A stretch of DNA of 64,000 bases from Rhodothermia bacterium (GTDB lineage: Bacteria > Bacteroidota > Rhodothermia > Rhodothermales > UBA2364). Of this stretch, positions 1-8,607 are shown piece after piece. Location of the stretch: NCBI GenBank assembly GCA_017303715.1, contig JAFLBZ010000008.1, positions 62,001 through 126,000 of the forward strand, in the 5' to 3' direction. Position 1 is the first letter of the stretch, and each line of letters opens with the position of its first letter. The position numbers and the translations under genes were made by a program. A model generated the notes under the pieces. It saw nothing but the letters and a program-made list of their open reading frames with translations. It was not told the origin of the DNA and searched no databases.

Positions 1-1744
1 GGAAGCAAGGGACTATACACCCCTTCGCCCCTATCCCGTTTTTAAAGAAGTTCCCTTCTCGGTTGTGAGCAAAATTGAGGAAATGAACTACGAATTTCCG
101 GGAGTGGACTTTGTTGTCGAACAAAAACGGCGGTATAGCTCGCCACGAGCAGCACATATTTTGGGATATATCAAAGAAATCTCTAAGACACAGTTGGACG
201 CGAGGAAGGTGGAGGGCTATCGGCGGGGCGATGTGATTGGCCAGTCAGGGATTGAGCGGTTTTATGAGACCGAGATGCGAGGAGAGCCGGGCCTACGGTT
301 GGTCATGAAAAATGCGCACGGCCAAGTGGTAAGCGCCTATCGAGACGGCAAGGAGGACAAAGACCCCATTAGCGGCTATACCTTCCACTTGTCTATAGAT
401 GGAAAGATACAAGCACTGGCCGAAAAAATGCTCCGAAACAAGCGCGGTGGTTTGGTCGCCATAGACCCAAACACGGGCGAAATTTTGGCCTTGGCCAGTG
501 GGCCAGATTACAACCCTGCACTGCTGTCGGGCGCAGTAGATCGGGATGTGTGGATTGGACTTAACCGAGACCCCAGCAAGCCACTGTATAACCGAGCAAC
601 ATTAAGTGTACAACCACCGGGTTCAACTTTTAAACCCTTTATGTCTTTGATTGCCCTTCAAGATGGGGCCGTTACCGAGGATTCAAAAATTTACTGTAAT
701 GGTGGTTGGGGAACCCATAAATGTATGGGTGTACATGGCGGAATGGATGTAAGGAATGCAATTCGAAATTCGTGTAATACCTTTTATTATACCCTTATGA
801 CGCGGCTCAATTTTGCACGATGGACAAATTGGGCACATGAATTTGGCTTTGGTGTGAAGCCCGATGTGGATATCATTGAGCGGTCAAAAGGGATTATTCC
901 CGATTCAGCCTATTATGATAAAATGTATGGCGGACGTAATCGTTGGAAAACAAGTAATTTGGTGATTCTTGGCATTGGACAAGGGCTTACGGTTTCTCCG
1001 TTGCAATTGGCGAATTATGTAGCGACTGTTGCGAATGGCGGTACACGTTATATGCCACATTTGGTAAAGTATATGATCAATCCTGCGGGTAAAAAGGTTT
1101 ATCCGGTCATTACACCTCCAAAAAAACTACCCATTAAACCCGCTTACTTTGCAGCAGTCCAAGAAGGGATGCGCCGCTCGGCAATGGAGCATACCCGTAA
1201 CGTGGTATGGGATCCACAGCTCAAGGTTGCCGGAAAGACAGGTACTGCCCAAGCACCTGGACGTGGACGCAAGGATCATTCCGTATTTATTGGTTTTGCC
1301 CCGCTTGATAAACCCAAAATTGCGGTGGCGGTTCTGATCGAGAATGCTGGATTTGGGGCAACGGCGGCAGCTCCTATGGCCAGTTTAATGATGGAGTTGT
1401 ATGTTACGGGCAAGATGAGCCGTCAAGGATTGGTAAACTCGGTTTCTGCTGTTCCGAGTCAAGGCTTTGAGCGCAAAATTGATTGGACGAAAGGTGTGGA
1501 TACCGTATTAACAGCCGTTCGTCGGGCGAAAGAGTTAGCCAAAACATCGACGGGGACCACCCCGTCTGGAAAACCGGATGCTAAAAAGCCCGCCAATGCG
1601 GGAGCCACTCCTGCAGCAGATGCAAATAATCAGAAACCAGAAACACCCAGTACGCCAAAACCAACACCCAAACCCAATACCCGTAACCAAACGCCAGCTA
1701 CCCCACCTTCGGGGACGGGAAATGCAGCCCCCAACCGAAGATAA
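1..1744 (+). CDS. mrdA: Penicillin-binding protein 2 (peptidoglycan transpeptidase), 5' end cut by window
   Basis: Class B penicillin-binding protein that cross-links septum-independent (lateral wall) peptidoglycan in the periplasm. The reading frame is open from base 2, so the N-terminus with its membrane anchor lies outside the window; the GTG at 65 is internal, because conserved sequence of the dimerisation domain precedes and follows it. All three catalytic motifs are present: SxxK as STFK (bases 623-634), SxN as SCN (770-778) and KTG (1235-1243). The last 60 or so residues form a Pro/Thr/Lys-rich low-complexity tail, which is longer than in most PBP2 proteins. rodA follows 30 bases downstream, the usual elongasome pairing in which RodA polymerises glycan strands and PBP2 cross-links them. 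Confidence 0.95.
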   Translation, partial: EARDYTPLRPYPVFKEVPFSVVSKIEEMNYEFPGVDFVVEQKRRYSSPRAAHILGYIKEISKTQLDARKVEGYRRGDVIGQSGIERFYETEMRGEPGLRLVMKNAHGQVVSAYRDGKEDKDPISGYTFHLSIDGKIQALAEKMLRNKRGGLVAIDPNTGEILALASGPDYNPALLSGAVDRDVWIGLNRDPSKPLYNRATLSVQPPGSTFKPFMSLIALQDGAVTEDSKIYCNGGWGTHKCMGVHGGMDVRNAIRNSCNTFYYTLMTRLNFARWTNWAHEFGFGVKPDVDIIERSKGIIPDSAYYDKMYGGRNRWKTSNLVILGIGQGLTVSPLQLANYVATVANGGTRYMPHLVKYMINPAGKKVYPVITPPKKLPIKPAYFAAVQEGMRRSAMEHTRNVVWDPQLKVAGKTGTAQAPGRGRKDHSVFIGFAPLDKPKIAVAVLIENAGFGATAAAPMASLMMELYVTGKMSRQGLVNSVSAVPSQGFERKIDWTKGVDTVLTAVRRAKELAKTSTGTTPSGKPDAKKPANAGATPAADANNQKPETPSTPKPTPKPNTRNQTPATPPSGTGNAAPNRR

Positions 1745-1774
1745 CCCCCTTAGAAAACCTTACTCCTACCCAAT

Positions 1775-3031
1775 ATGCGCCGCTCACTCTGGGAAAATCT
1801 TGATTATGCCATTTTGTTCGTTTGGTTCTGCCTGATCTTTATTGGTTTGGCGGCTATTTATAGTGCAACCAATGGCCCCAGTGCCGAGATCATTGATCCA
1901 CAAATGCGGCAAAACTTTGGTAAACAATTAGGCTTTTTCTTTGTATGCACCGTGATGATGGTAGTGGTCTTGAGTTTGCCCGTCCGGTTCTTTATGACAA
2001 CTGCTTTGGGTATTTATGGCTTTATGATCTTGTTGGTGATTGCGGCAAGGTTTATCGGTAAAGAGGTCAACGGTGCGCATTCTTGGATCATGATCGGCTC
2101 TTTCGGACTCCAGACGTCCGAATTTGCGAAGGTTGCAACAGCCTTGGCGCTTGGTTGGGTTATGAGTCGGGCAAAATCACATACATGGGATATTAAAAAT
2201 GCCGCATTAGGGATTGGTTTATTGATTTTACCTGCCTTAATCCTGATCGTCGTCCAGAATGATACCGGAACGGGCTTGGTATTCTTGGCTCTTGTTCCTT
2301 TTGTTCTTTTTTGGAGTGGAATGCCCTTGCAATGGGTTGTCCTGATGATTACGCCCGCCATTGCCGGATACCTTACTATTATTTATGAACCTGCTGCACT
2401 GGTGTTTTCGGGAGTTGTGGTAGCCGGGATTTTCTTCTCGACAAAAGACTGGAAACTGATTTTATTGGGTGTTTTAGCTGGATTTGGTACTTGGGGTAGT
2501 TTTCAAGTGTTGTATAAATTGCTTTTACCTCACCAAGTGGCGCGTATAAAAGCACTGGGAGACCCCGAAGCTTATGCCCTAACCACAGGATACCAAACGT
2601 TGCAGTCGAAGGCAGCCATCGGTTCTGGTGGTTTTATGGGTAAAGGCTGGATGCAAGGATTACAGACCCAAATGGGGAACGTTCCGGAGCAATCTACCGA
2701 CTTTGTTTATACCGTAATTGGGGAAGAATTTGGCTTTTTGGGTTCTTTTTTGGTTTTGGTACTCTTCGCCATTTTATTGATCCGCCTTATTCGAACCACT
2801 TCTAGGATCAATCACCCTTTTGCCCAATATTTTTTTGTTGCTACCGTAGGTATTTTTCTTACCCACATCCTTATTAATATTGGTATGACGGTCGGTTCCA
2901 TGCCAGTTATTGGGATTCCGCTTCCGTTTATCTCCTATGGCGGCTCGGCATTGATGGCGAATACCGCCTTGCTTGCCATTGCAATGAACTTCCAAATGCG
3001 ATCCCACGAGTTTCCGGCACATGGTTACTGA
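1775..3031 (+). CDS. rodA: RodA, SEDS-family peptidoglycan glycosyltransferase
   Basis: Polytopic inner-membrane protein of 418 residues, normal for RodA/FtsW. It polymerises lipid II into glycan strands for rod-shape elongation together with PBP2. About ten hydrophobic segments are visible. The C-terminal SEDS signature GIPLPFISYGGSALM lies at about residues 380-394, and the Asp in the large loop region (VVQNDTGTG, about residue 170) matches the family. The position right after mrdA argues for RodA over FtsW. The ATG at 1775 has no Shine-Dalgarno sequence. The end overlaps the next gene by 11 bases, suggesting translational coupling. Confidence 0.95.
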   Translation: MRRSLWENLDYAILFVWFCLIFIGLAAIYSATNGPSAEIIDPQMRQNFGKQLGFFFVCTVMMVVVLSLPVRFFMTTALGIYGFMILLVIAARFIGKEVNGAHSWIMIGSFGLQTSEFAKVATALALGWVMSRAKSHTWDIKNAALGIGLLILPALILIVVQNDTGTGLVFLALVPFVLFWSGMPLQWVVLMITPAIAGYLTIIYEPAALVFSGVVVAGIFFSTKDWKLILLGVLAGFGTWGSFQVLYKLLLPHQVARIKALGDPEAYALTTGYQTLQSKAAIGSGGFMGKGWMQGLQTQMGNVPEQSTDFVYTVIGEEFGFLGSFLVLVLFAILLIRLIRTTSRINHPFAQYFFVATVGIFLTHILINIGMTVGSMPVIGIPLPFISYGGSALMANTALLAIAMNFQMRSHEFPAHGY

Positions 3032-4250
3032 GTTGCAGGGAACAGAGGTTTTTACCGAACACGTTGTTTTGCTACAACATGCTTGGCACCAAAATCATCT
3101 TCAAGTATCGCAGCAACATCACGCAGGGACAGCTATACGGCAGTTTCGCAATCGTGGTTTTAGCGCCATAACGGCCCAAGAAAAGCTTGTCCATTTCGAT
3201 CCTTTTCCGGCTCCTACGGCTTCGGTTGTGCCTTTCTTGCAAGCGATTGTGGAGTGTGCATATGCGATTGGCCCCCAAATTCGTTCCGTAAGCATAGAAC
3301 ACCAGTTACGCACCAGAGATGTTGCTATTCAAACACCTGAAGGCTCGACAAGGAAACATCATGCAGCTTTTACAGAATTAAAAGTCACGCTACTTTATCG
3401 CTACAATAACCGCCTTTTTAAAGGAGAAGCCTTTGCGGGAGATGCAAGCGGTCTTTTTCTCATGCACACGCCCTCTGAATTGGTGGAGACGGCACACACA
3501 GCCGCCGAACATCTGGCCTTGGCGCACGTTCCGGTGACAGGTAAAATGCCCGTCGTTATGGCTCCGGGTTGGTGTGGTGTTTGGTTACACGAAGCCATTG
3601 GACATCCTTTGGAGGCCGATGTTTGGCAAAACCATCGCATATTTGCACCAAAAAAAGACCAACAAATTGCTCCGGAATGGGTAACCGTATTGGATGATCC
3701 CACCTTGCAGGATGAAAGGGCGTATTTCCCATTTGATGACGAAGGAAGTCTTGCTTCTTGTGGTTATCTGATTAAAGACGGGCGATTAGAAAGTTTACTG
3801 TCTGTTCGTGAATCGGAAAATTATGGTGGTTTGACGCCAGTATTCCGCGCACGACGCAGTTCTTATGTGCATTCGCCCATGCCTCGGATGAGCAACTTGT
3901 TCTTGGCGCCGGGAGTGTTTTCTCCAGAGGAAATCATTTCAGAACTTTCAGCAGGTATATATGTCCAAACGCCCGGTAAGGCCGTCTTTAACCCTCATTC
4001 ACGCATGGTACAAGTCTTTGTCAAGGAAGGCTTTTTCATAAAGGACGGAGAACTCACCACCCCACTTACCGGATTTTGGGTAGGAGGAACACCTGAAGAA
4101 ATGCTCACGGCAGTGGAGGCAGTAGGAAATGACTTTAAAATGGAACGCGGACGCGGGCATTGCGAAAAAAAAGGCCAGATCGTTCCCATTTCGGTTGGAC
4201 AACCCACCGTGCGGTTCCGGTCGTTACAAATTGACCCCTCGGCAACTTAA
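3021..4250 (+). CDS. tldD: TldD-family metalloprotease
   Basis: TldD/PmbA-family zinc protease of 409 residues. In known systems TldD pairs with TldE (PmbA) to trim unfolded peptides such as microcin precursors and CcdA. The zinc-binding HExxxH motif is present as HEAIGH at residues 190-195, followed by PLEAD. The C-terminal half (GRLESLLS, ARRSSYVHSPMPRMSN, GKAVFNPHSR) is typical TldD. It is about 60-70 residues shorter than E. coli TldD, the shortage being in the N-terminal domain. No pmbA partner is present in the window. The ATG lies inside the end of rodA (11-base overlap), and the 3' end overlaps the convergent rel gene by four bases. Confidence 0.88.
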   Translation: MVTELQGTEVFTEHVVLLQHAWHQNHLQVSQQHHAGTAIRQFRNRGFSAITAQEKLVHFDPFPAPTASVVPFLQAIVECAYAIGPQIRSVSIEHQLRTRDVAIQTPEGSTRKHHAAFTELKVTLLYRYNNRLFKGEAFAGDASGLFLMHTPSELVETAHTAAEHLALAHVPVTGKMPVVMAPGWCGVWLHEAIGHPLEADVWQNHRIFAPKKDQQIAPEWVTVLDDPTLQDERAYFPFDDEGSLASCGYLIKDGRLESLLSVRESENYGGLTPVFRARRSSYVHSPMPRMSNLFLAPGVFSPEEIISELSAGIYVQTPGKAVFNPHSRMVQVFVKEGFFIKDGELTTPLTGFWVGGTPEEMLTAVEAVGNDFKMERGRGHCEKKGQIVPISVGQPTVRFRSLQIDPSAT

Positions 4251-6529
4251 CCTTCATAGCGATGAACGGTCTGTACACCTTCGACGGTATAGAGCCGCTG
4301 AATCAAAACATGTAGCTCTGAAACATCGTGCAAATCCACCACAATTGTGCCTTCAAAGTAACCGTGCCCTTGATCTGAATTTACCAAAATAGACCGGATA
4401 TTCAGTTTAAGCGACTTGGAGATGACGGTCGAGATGTCATTAAACATCCCCATACGGTCGGTGCCAAGGACTTTTATGCCTGTTACAAAAGTTGCTGAAG
4501 CGTTTTTGCTCCACTCTGCTTTTACAATTCTATCTGAGTGGTTTAGCAAGAGATCTTTGGCATTTTTGCAGTGTGTGCGGTGAATTCTGATTCCACGCCC
4601 AGAGCTGACTAAGCCAAAAACTTCGTCCCCCGGTATAGGATTGCAACAACTCGCATATTGAACAAGAAGGTTCTCTGCTACTTCTTCGCCATTGATTCTT
4701 AAAGTGGTCTGGCCCTTAGATTGAGCAGCATCTAAAAAATCTTCAAACTGTTTGTTGTTATCTATCAACAAGGTTTCTAAGGTAGAAGACTCCTTTTCCT
4801 GTCCTTGCTCAAGGCGGTTCTGGATAAACCGGATAAAATCATCCGCATCCACCAATTCGTCTCCAATGTCGTGGTAGAGGTCATGCAGTTTGTTGTATTT
4901 GAATGAGCGTACATGTTTCTCCAGCTGAGCTTCGGAAGGTTCGGGTTTTAGTTTCTTTAACTTTTTAAGCAGGATTTCTTTACCTCTTTCAATAGCCAGC
5001 CTTTTTTTCTCGTTGATCCATGCGCGTACTTGTGCTTTTGCCTTTTGGGTCTTAACAAACTTTATCCAGTCTGGGTTAGGGGTTTGCCGCTTTGAGGTAA
5101 GCACCTCTACTTCGTCCCCATTTTTGAGTTTGGTAGGCAGCGGAACCATTTTGCCATTTACCTTTGCGCCTACACAATGTAGTCCTACTTGTGTGTGTAC
5201 TTGGAAGGCAAAGTCCACAGGAGTGGCTTCCTCGGGAAGGGTGATTACATCCCCTTTTGGGGTTAGGACATGGATTTCTTTGGTGAAAAGGTTTAAACGA
5301 AAGTCTTTCACAAACTCCGAAGCCGTCTCCGAGGTATCCTGCGAGGCAAACGCTTCTCTTACCCAAGCGTATAGGTTTTCCGAGGCATTTTTGGAGGTCT
5401 TAGAACCTTCTTTGTACTTCCAATGTGCAGCCACGCCGCGCTCTGCGATCTCGTCCATTTCGCGTGTGCGGATCTGGATTTCCACCCGTTTACCTTTAGG
5501 GCCAAGCACGGTAGTGTGCAAACTCTGGTATCCGTTGGACTTTGGCATGGAAATAAAGTCCCTGAAACGGTCTGGTAAGGGTTTATATTGATCTGTAATC
5601 ATCGAATAGGCCCGCCAGCAGTCCTCTTTCCCTTTGGAGCCTTGTCGGTGCATGATGATGCGTATGGCATAGAGATCATAGATGTCGTCTAATGACTTTC
5701 CTTGCCGCATCATCTTGTTATAAATTGAAAAAATACTTTTAGAACGCCCTTTAATGTCGAACGCAAAATCAGCCTCGGTCAATTCATTCTTGATCGGTTC
5801 CATAAAGTGGGCGATATACTGGTCACGTTCTTCCTTTTTTTCTTCGAGACCTCGTGCAATAGTGTTATACATCTCACGGTCTGTTACTTTTAAACAAAGG
5901 TCTTCAAGTTCACTCTTAACCTTAAACACACCAAACCTATGGGCCAGTGGTACAAAAAAGTCCATTGTTTCGTGGGCTGTCCGGAGTTGCGCTTCCTGCT
6001 TTTTAGCCCCAATCGTGCGCATATTATGTAACCTATCGGCAAACTTGACCATGATTACCCGAATATCCGACGCCATGTATAAAATTAGCTTACGCCAGTT
6101 TTCCGCCCGTCCAATTTCCTTTTTCTCAAAGACCTCGTCTATTTTGGTAAGGCCGTTAATCACGACGCCCATTTCCTCTCCAAACTCCTCCCGAACCATG
6201 TCTAAAGAAATATCAGTATCTTCTACGGTATCGTGGAGAAGTGCCGCTGCCACACTTAGGTCATCCACACGAATGTCGTTCGCCACAATTTCTGCAACCG
6301 CAAGGGGATGGTAAAAATATTTCTCGCCAGATTTTCGGATATCAAACCGATGTGCCCAATGACCTAGGTAGTATGCCCGCCTGATCAAATCCTCATTTAC
6401 GTGGACAAGGTTCTGACGACACATAGCCAACAAAGCATCTAATCGTTCCGAAAAGATGGCGTCGAGTGGCGCTTCTTCTAATGCTTTCCGAAGGAGAGAA
6501 GACCAAGAAGTCATATTGTTTTGTGGCAC
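4247..6529 (-). CDS. rel: Bifunctional (p)ppGpp synthetase/hydrolase, RelA/SpoT family
   Basis: Long Rel enzyme of 760 residues controlling the stringent response in the cytoplasm. Domains in order: an HD hydrolase domain (HPLAVAEIV near residue 75; AAALLHDTVEDTD near 95; NGLTKI), a synthetase domain (GRSKSIFSIYNKM; DLYAIRII; SNGYQSLHTTV; EIQIRT; AAHWKYKEG, about residues 255-385), a TGS domain (IHVLTPKGDVITLPE onward, about 410-475), a helical/CC region (ASCCNPIPGDE), and a C-terminal ACT domain. The intact HD box suggests hydrolase activity is retained, so this is probably a bifunctional enzyme. It is transcribed convergently with tldD and overlaps it by four bases, leaving no room for a terminator between the two genes. 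Confidence 0.95.
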   Translation of the reverse strand: MPQNNMTSWSSLLRKALEEAPLDAIFSERLDALLAMCRQNLVHVNEDLIRRAYYLGHWAHRFDIRKSGEKYFYHPLAVAEIVANDIRVDDLSVAAALLHDTVEDTDISLDMVREEFGEEMGVVINGLTKIDEVFEKKEIGRAENWRKLILYMASDIRVIMVKFADRLHNMRTIGAKKQEAQLRTAHETMDFFVPLAHRFGVFKVKSELEDLCLKVTDREMYNTIARGLEEKKEERDQYIAHFMEPIKNELTEADFAFDIKGRSKSIFSIYNKMMRQGKSLDDIYDLYAIRIIMHRQGSKGKEDCWRAYSMITDQYKPLPDRFRDFISMPKSNGYQSLHTTVLGPKGKRVEIQIRTREMDEIAERGVAAHWKYKEGSKTSKNASENLYAWVREAFASQDTSETASEFVKDFRLNLFTKEIHVLTPKGDVITLPEEATPVDFAFQVHTQVGLHCVGAKVNGKMVPLPTKLKNGDEVEVLTSKRQTPNPDWIKFVKTQKAKAQVRAWINEKKRLAIERGKEILLKKLKKLKPEPSEAQLEKHVRSFKYNKLHDLYHDIGDELVDADDFIRFIQNRLEQGQEKESSTLETLLIDNNKQFEDFLDAAQSKGQTTLRINGEEVAENLLVQYASCCNPIPGDEVFGLVSSGRGIRIHRTHCKNAKDLLLNHSDRIVKAEWSKNASATFVTGIKVLGTDRMGMFNDISTVISKSLKLNIRSILVNSDQGHGYFEGTIVVDLHDVSELHVLIQRLYTVEGVQTVHRYEG

Positions 6530-6886
6530 GGTGAAGGTGAATCTATGGCGCGTTGTTTAATCCAAGCCGCCGTCTGATAACAAACAGATGTTTACGCTGT
6601 TCCTTTTGATGAATGGTGGGTTCCATTGTTTCGCAATTTACATGCTTAATTACTAAAATTTTAACATGAGAACTGGGCTTTGTTATCAAAAAAGGCACAA
6701 TTTTTACTGTTTTAATAAATTCTAAACATACAATATGGCTTTGAGCTACGTTCTCCCACTGGCAGGTATTGAAGGGTCGTAGTCAAAAACCTACACAGGA
6801 AACCGATATGCCCCATAGGGGGTATTATGATTGTAGTCCTGTGGATCTGGTTGTGCGAGTCGAAGGATATAATAAAAAAATAAAGT
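6530..6886. other. Intergenic spacer between divergent rel and the kinase cluster (357 bp)
   Basis: AT-rich spacer that should hold the promoters of both rel (minus strand) and the kinase operon (plus strand). I see no conserved protein or RNA here. A TTTG at 6679-6682 followed after 22 bases by TACTGTTT is a poor match to the Bacteroidota promoter. TATAAT-like bases about 20 bases before the kinase start have no matching -35 element. A short CCCC-ATA-GGGG inverted repeat lies at 6811-6821. None of these is strong enough to call. Confidence 0.5.
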
Positions 6887-8554
6887 ATGAGCACTATCCA
6901 ACTCAATCTTTCTGATCGGCTTGCTTCGGGTACGGTTGTTGGGCGGTTTGTTGTGGGGCAATGGCTGGCTTCGGGCGGAACAGCTGATATCTATGGCTGT
7001 TATCCTGCGTCGGATTTCCGCCCACCGGCCTCGGCAGAGGCGTACCGATACGTCATAAAACTTTTCCGATATCAGGGCGATGCCGAGCAGTACGACCGAA
7101 GGGTTCGCCTTTTTGATAAAGAGGTGACAACCTTGCGCAGTTTGTCTGGAAATATCCACATTATCAATGTCTTAGAGCATGGGGATTATGTGGCTAAACC
7201 GGATGTAGCGGGGCGTCCTTTCTGTGTATTGCCTCGGATGTCTGGCGGCACGCTGACAAGTCTTATCCATCATACCCAACTTACAGAAGATCAAACGGTT
7301 AATATTGCACTTGGATTGGTGGATGCCCTGCAATTTGCCCATCATCGGGCAATTTTGCACTGCGACATTAAGCCGGATAATGTGATGTTGGATGATAGCC
7401 TTAATCCAATCTGGATTGATTTTGGGATTGCGAAAGAAATTGATACCCGCACAGATGTGGTTTCGGTGATGAGCGAGGTCGGAAATGTGGCGGTTGGCAC
7501 TGCCCCTTATATGTCTCCAGAACACTTTGCAGGCCGTCATGCGCTTTGCCCACAGTCCGATCTATGGAGCATGGGGGTGCTTATGGTTAGGATGCTCACC
7601 CGTACCTACCCCTTTGGGATGCACTTTGAACAAGTACGACAACGAACGTTGATACAACGCTGGGAGACCTTGGAGCAATTACCCGCTTTTAAGGAAACAG
7701 GGCTTCCGCTTGAGATTTCCAAAGAAATGCAAGCCGTATTAGTGAAGTGTTTACAGGTGGAATTGGAGGATCGTTATCAGACAGCCGCCGAGTTGAAGTC
7801 GGATTTGCTCGCGTTGCAACAACATCGTATCCCGACGTATGCCCTACCCGGCGAAGCTGCCGTTGCCGAGACAGAATCAATGACGATGGAAGTGGCCATG
7901 CCGCTTAAGCCAGATCAATCGGCAAGTGGGTTAAATGAAAAAGAGGCGCCGCAAAGTAAGAAACTCCTTCGTTGGTTAGGCTTGGGGATCTTAATTCTAT
8001 CGGGAAGTTTTGGAAGTGCGATGCTGGCAAACCGTTTTTTGGGGAATACCCCGTCTGAGGTAGTCAATACGCAGGCGGGGGAGCCGAAAATAAAGCAACC
8101 AAACCAAAACAATCCAGGGGGCAATACCCAAAAGATGGTAGAAAACACCCCTCAAAATGTGCGAACGAATAGCCCCGCTGTAGGTACGCCTTATGTGGAA
8201 CAAAGTAATCTAAGATCACTCTCATCCGATCCTATTTCCGGAAGCACAACCCCCGTTTCTCCAAGTGCCCAAAAAGAACTGCCCAAAACAACGACCACCA
8301 TAGAGGAGACCCCTGTAAAAGTACAGGTACAGTTTGTGCCAAACATGAATTACGATGCCAGTAGATCGGGGATAAATCACAAAAGTTATAACCCCTCATC
8401 GGGGATAATTAAACCATTTGATTATTATGTTGGTCAAACAGTAGAATGGCGTGTTATTGGAAATGGTACTTTGGCCGGAAAAATTTGCGCTGGAAAAGAA
8501 GTTCTCTCCGAAGACAAGCCACTCAAAATAGATTGGACTAAAAACTGTCAATAG
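6887..8554 (+). CDS. Transmembrane Hanks-type Ser/Thr protein kinase
   Basis: Protein kinase of 555 residues with a cytoplasmic N-terminal kinase domain (about residues 20-310). ATP-binding Lys is in VIKLF (K58), with a likely partner Glu79. The catalytic loop is HCDIKPDN (158-165), the Mg-binding DFG is at 178-180, and the APE-like motif is SPEHF. The catalytic loop has HCD instead of HRD, making it a non-RD kinase, and the glycine loop (ASGGTADIY) is degenerate. A single membrane segment lies at about 361-381. The remaining 170 residues, rich in Asn/Thr/Pro and ending in a small domain with two Cys, should be periplasmic. It heads a seven-gene same-strand cluster of exported proteins, suggesting a sensor that reports on, or controls, that envelope system. 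Confidence 0.9.
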   Translation: MSTIQLNLSDRLASGTVVGRFVVGQWLASGGTADIYGCYPASDFRPPASAEAYRYVIKLFRYQGDAEQYDRRVRLFDKEVTTLRSLSGNIHIINVLEHGDYVAKPDVAGRPFCVLPRMSGGTLTSLIHHTQLTEDQTVNIALGLVDALQFAHHRAILHCDIKPDNVMLDDSLNPIWIDFGIAKEIDTRTDVVSVMSEVGNVAVGTAPYMSPEHFAGRHALCPQSDLWSMGVLMVRMLTRTYPFGMHFEQVRQRTLIQRWETLEQLPAFKETGLPLEISKEMQAVLVKCLQVELEDRYQTAAELKSDLLALQQHRIPTYALPGEAAVAETESMTMEVAMPLKPDQSASGLNEKEAPQSKKLLRWLGLGILILSGSFGSAMLANRFLGNTPSEVVNTQAGEPKIKQPNQNNPGGNTQKMVENTPQNVRTNSPAVGTPYVEQSNLRSLSSDPISGSTTPVSPSAQKELPKTTTTIEETPVKVQVQFVPNMNYDASRSGINHKSYNPSSGIIKPFDYYVGQTVEWRVIGNGTLAGKICAGKEVLSEDKPLKIDWTKNCQ

Positions 8555-8607
8555 GTTTTTTAACAAAGGCTACGGTCTGCAATCCTGCCTTTAAGACATA
8601 GATATAC

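Noticed and set aside
5013-5591. A 192-codon open frame on the plus strand inside rel
   Set aside because: It is antisense to conserved synthetase and TGS coding sequence and its translation shows no recognisable domain; a shadow of rel codon usage.
6852-6875. TTGTGC and TATAAT-like bases before the kinase gene as a sigma70 promoter
   Set aside because: Spacing is about 11 bases instead of 17, and the organism's promoters appear to be of the TTTG/TAnnTTTG type.
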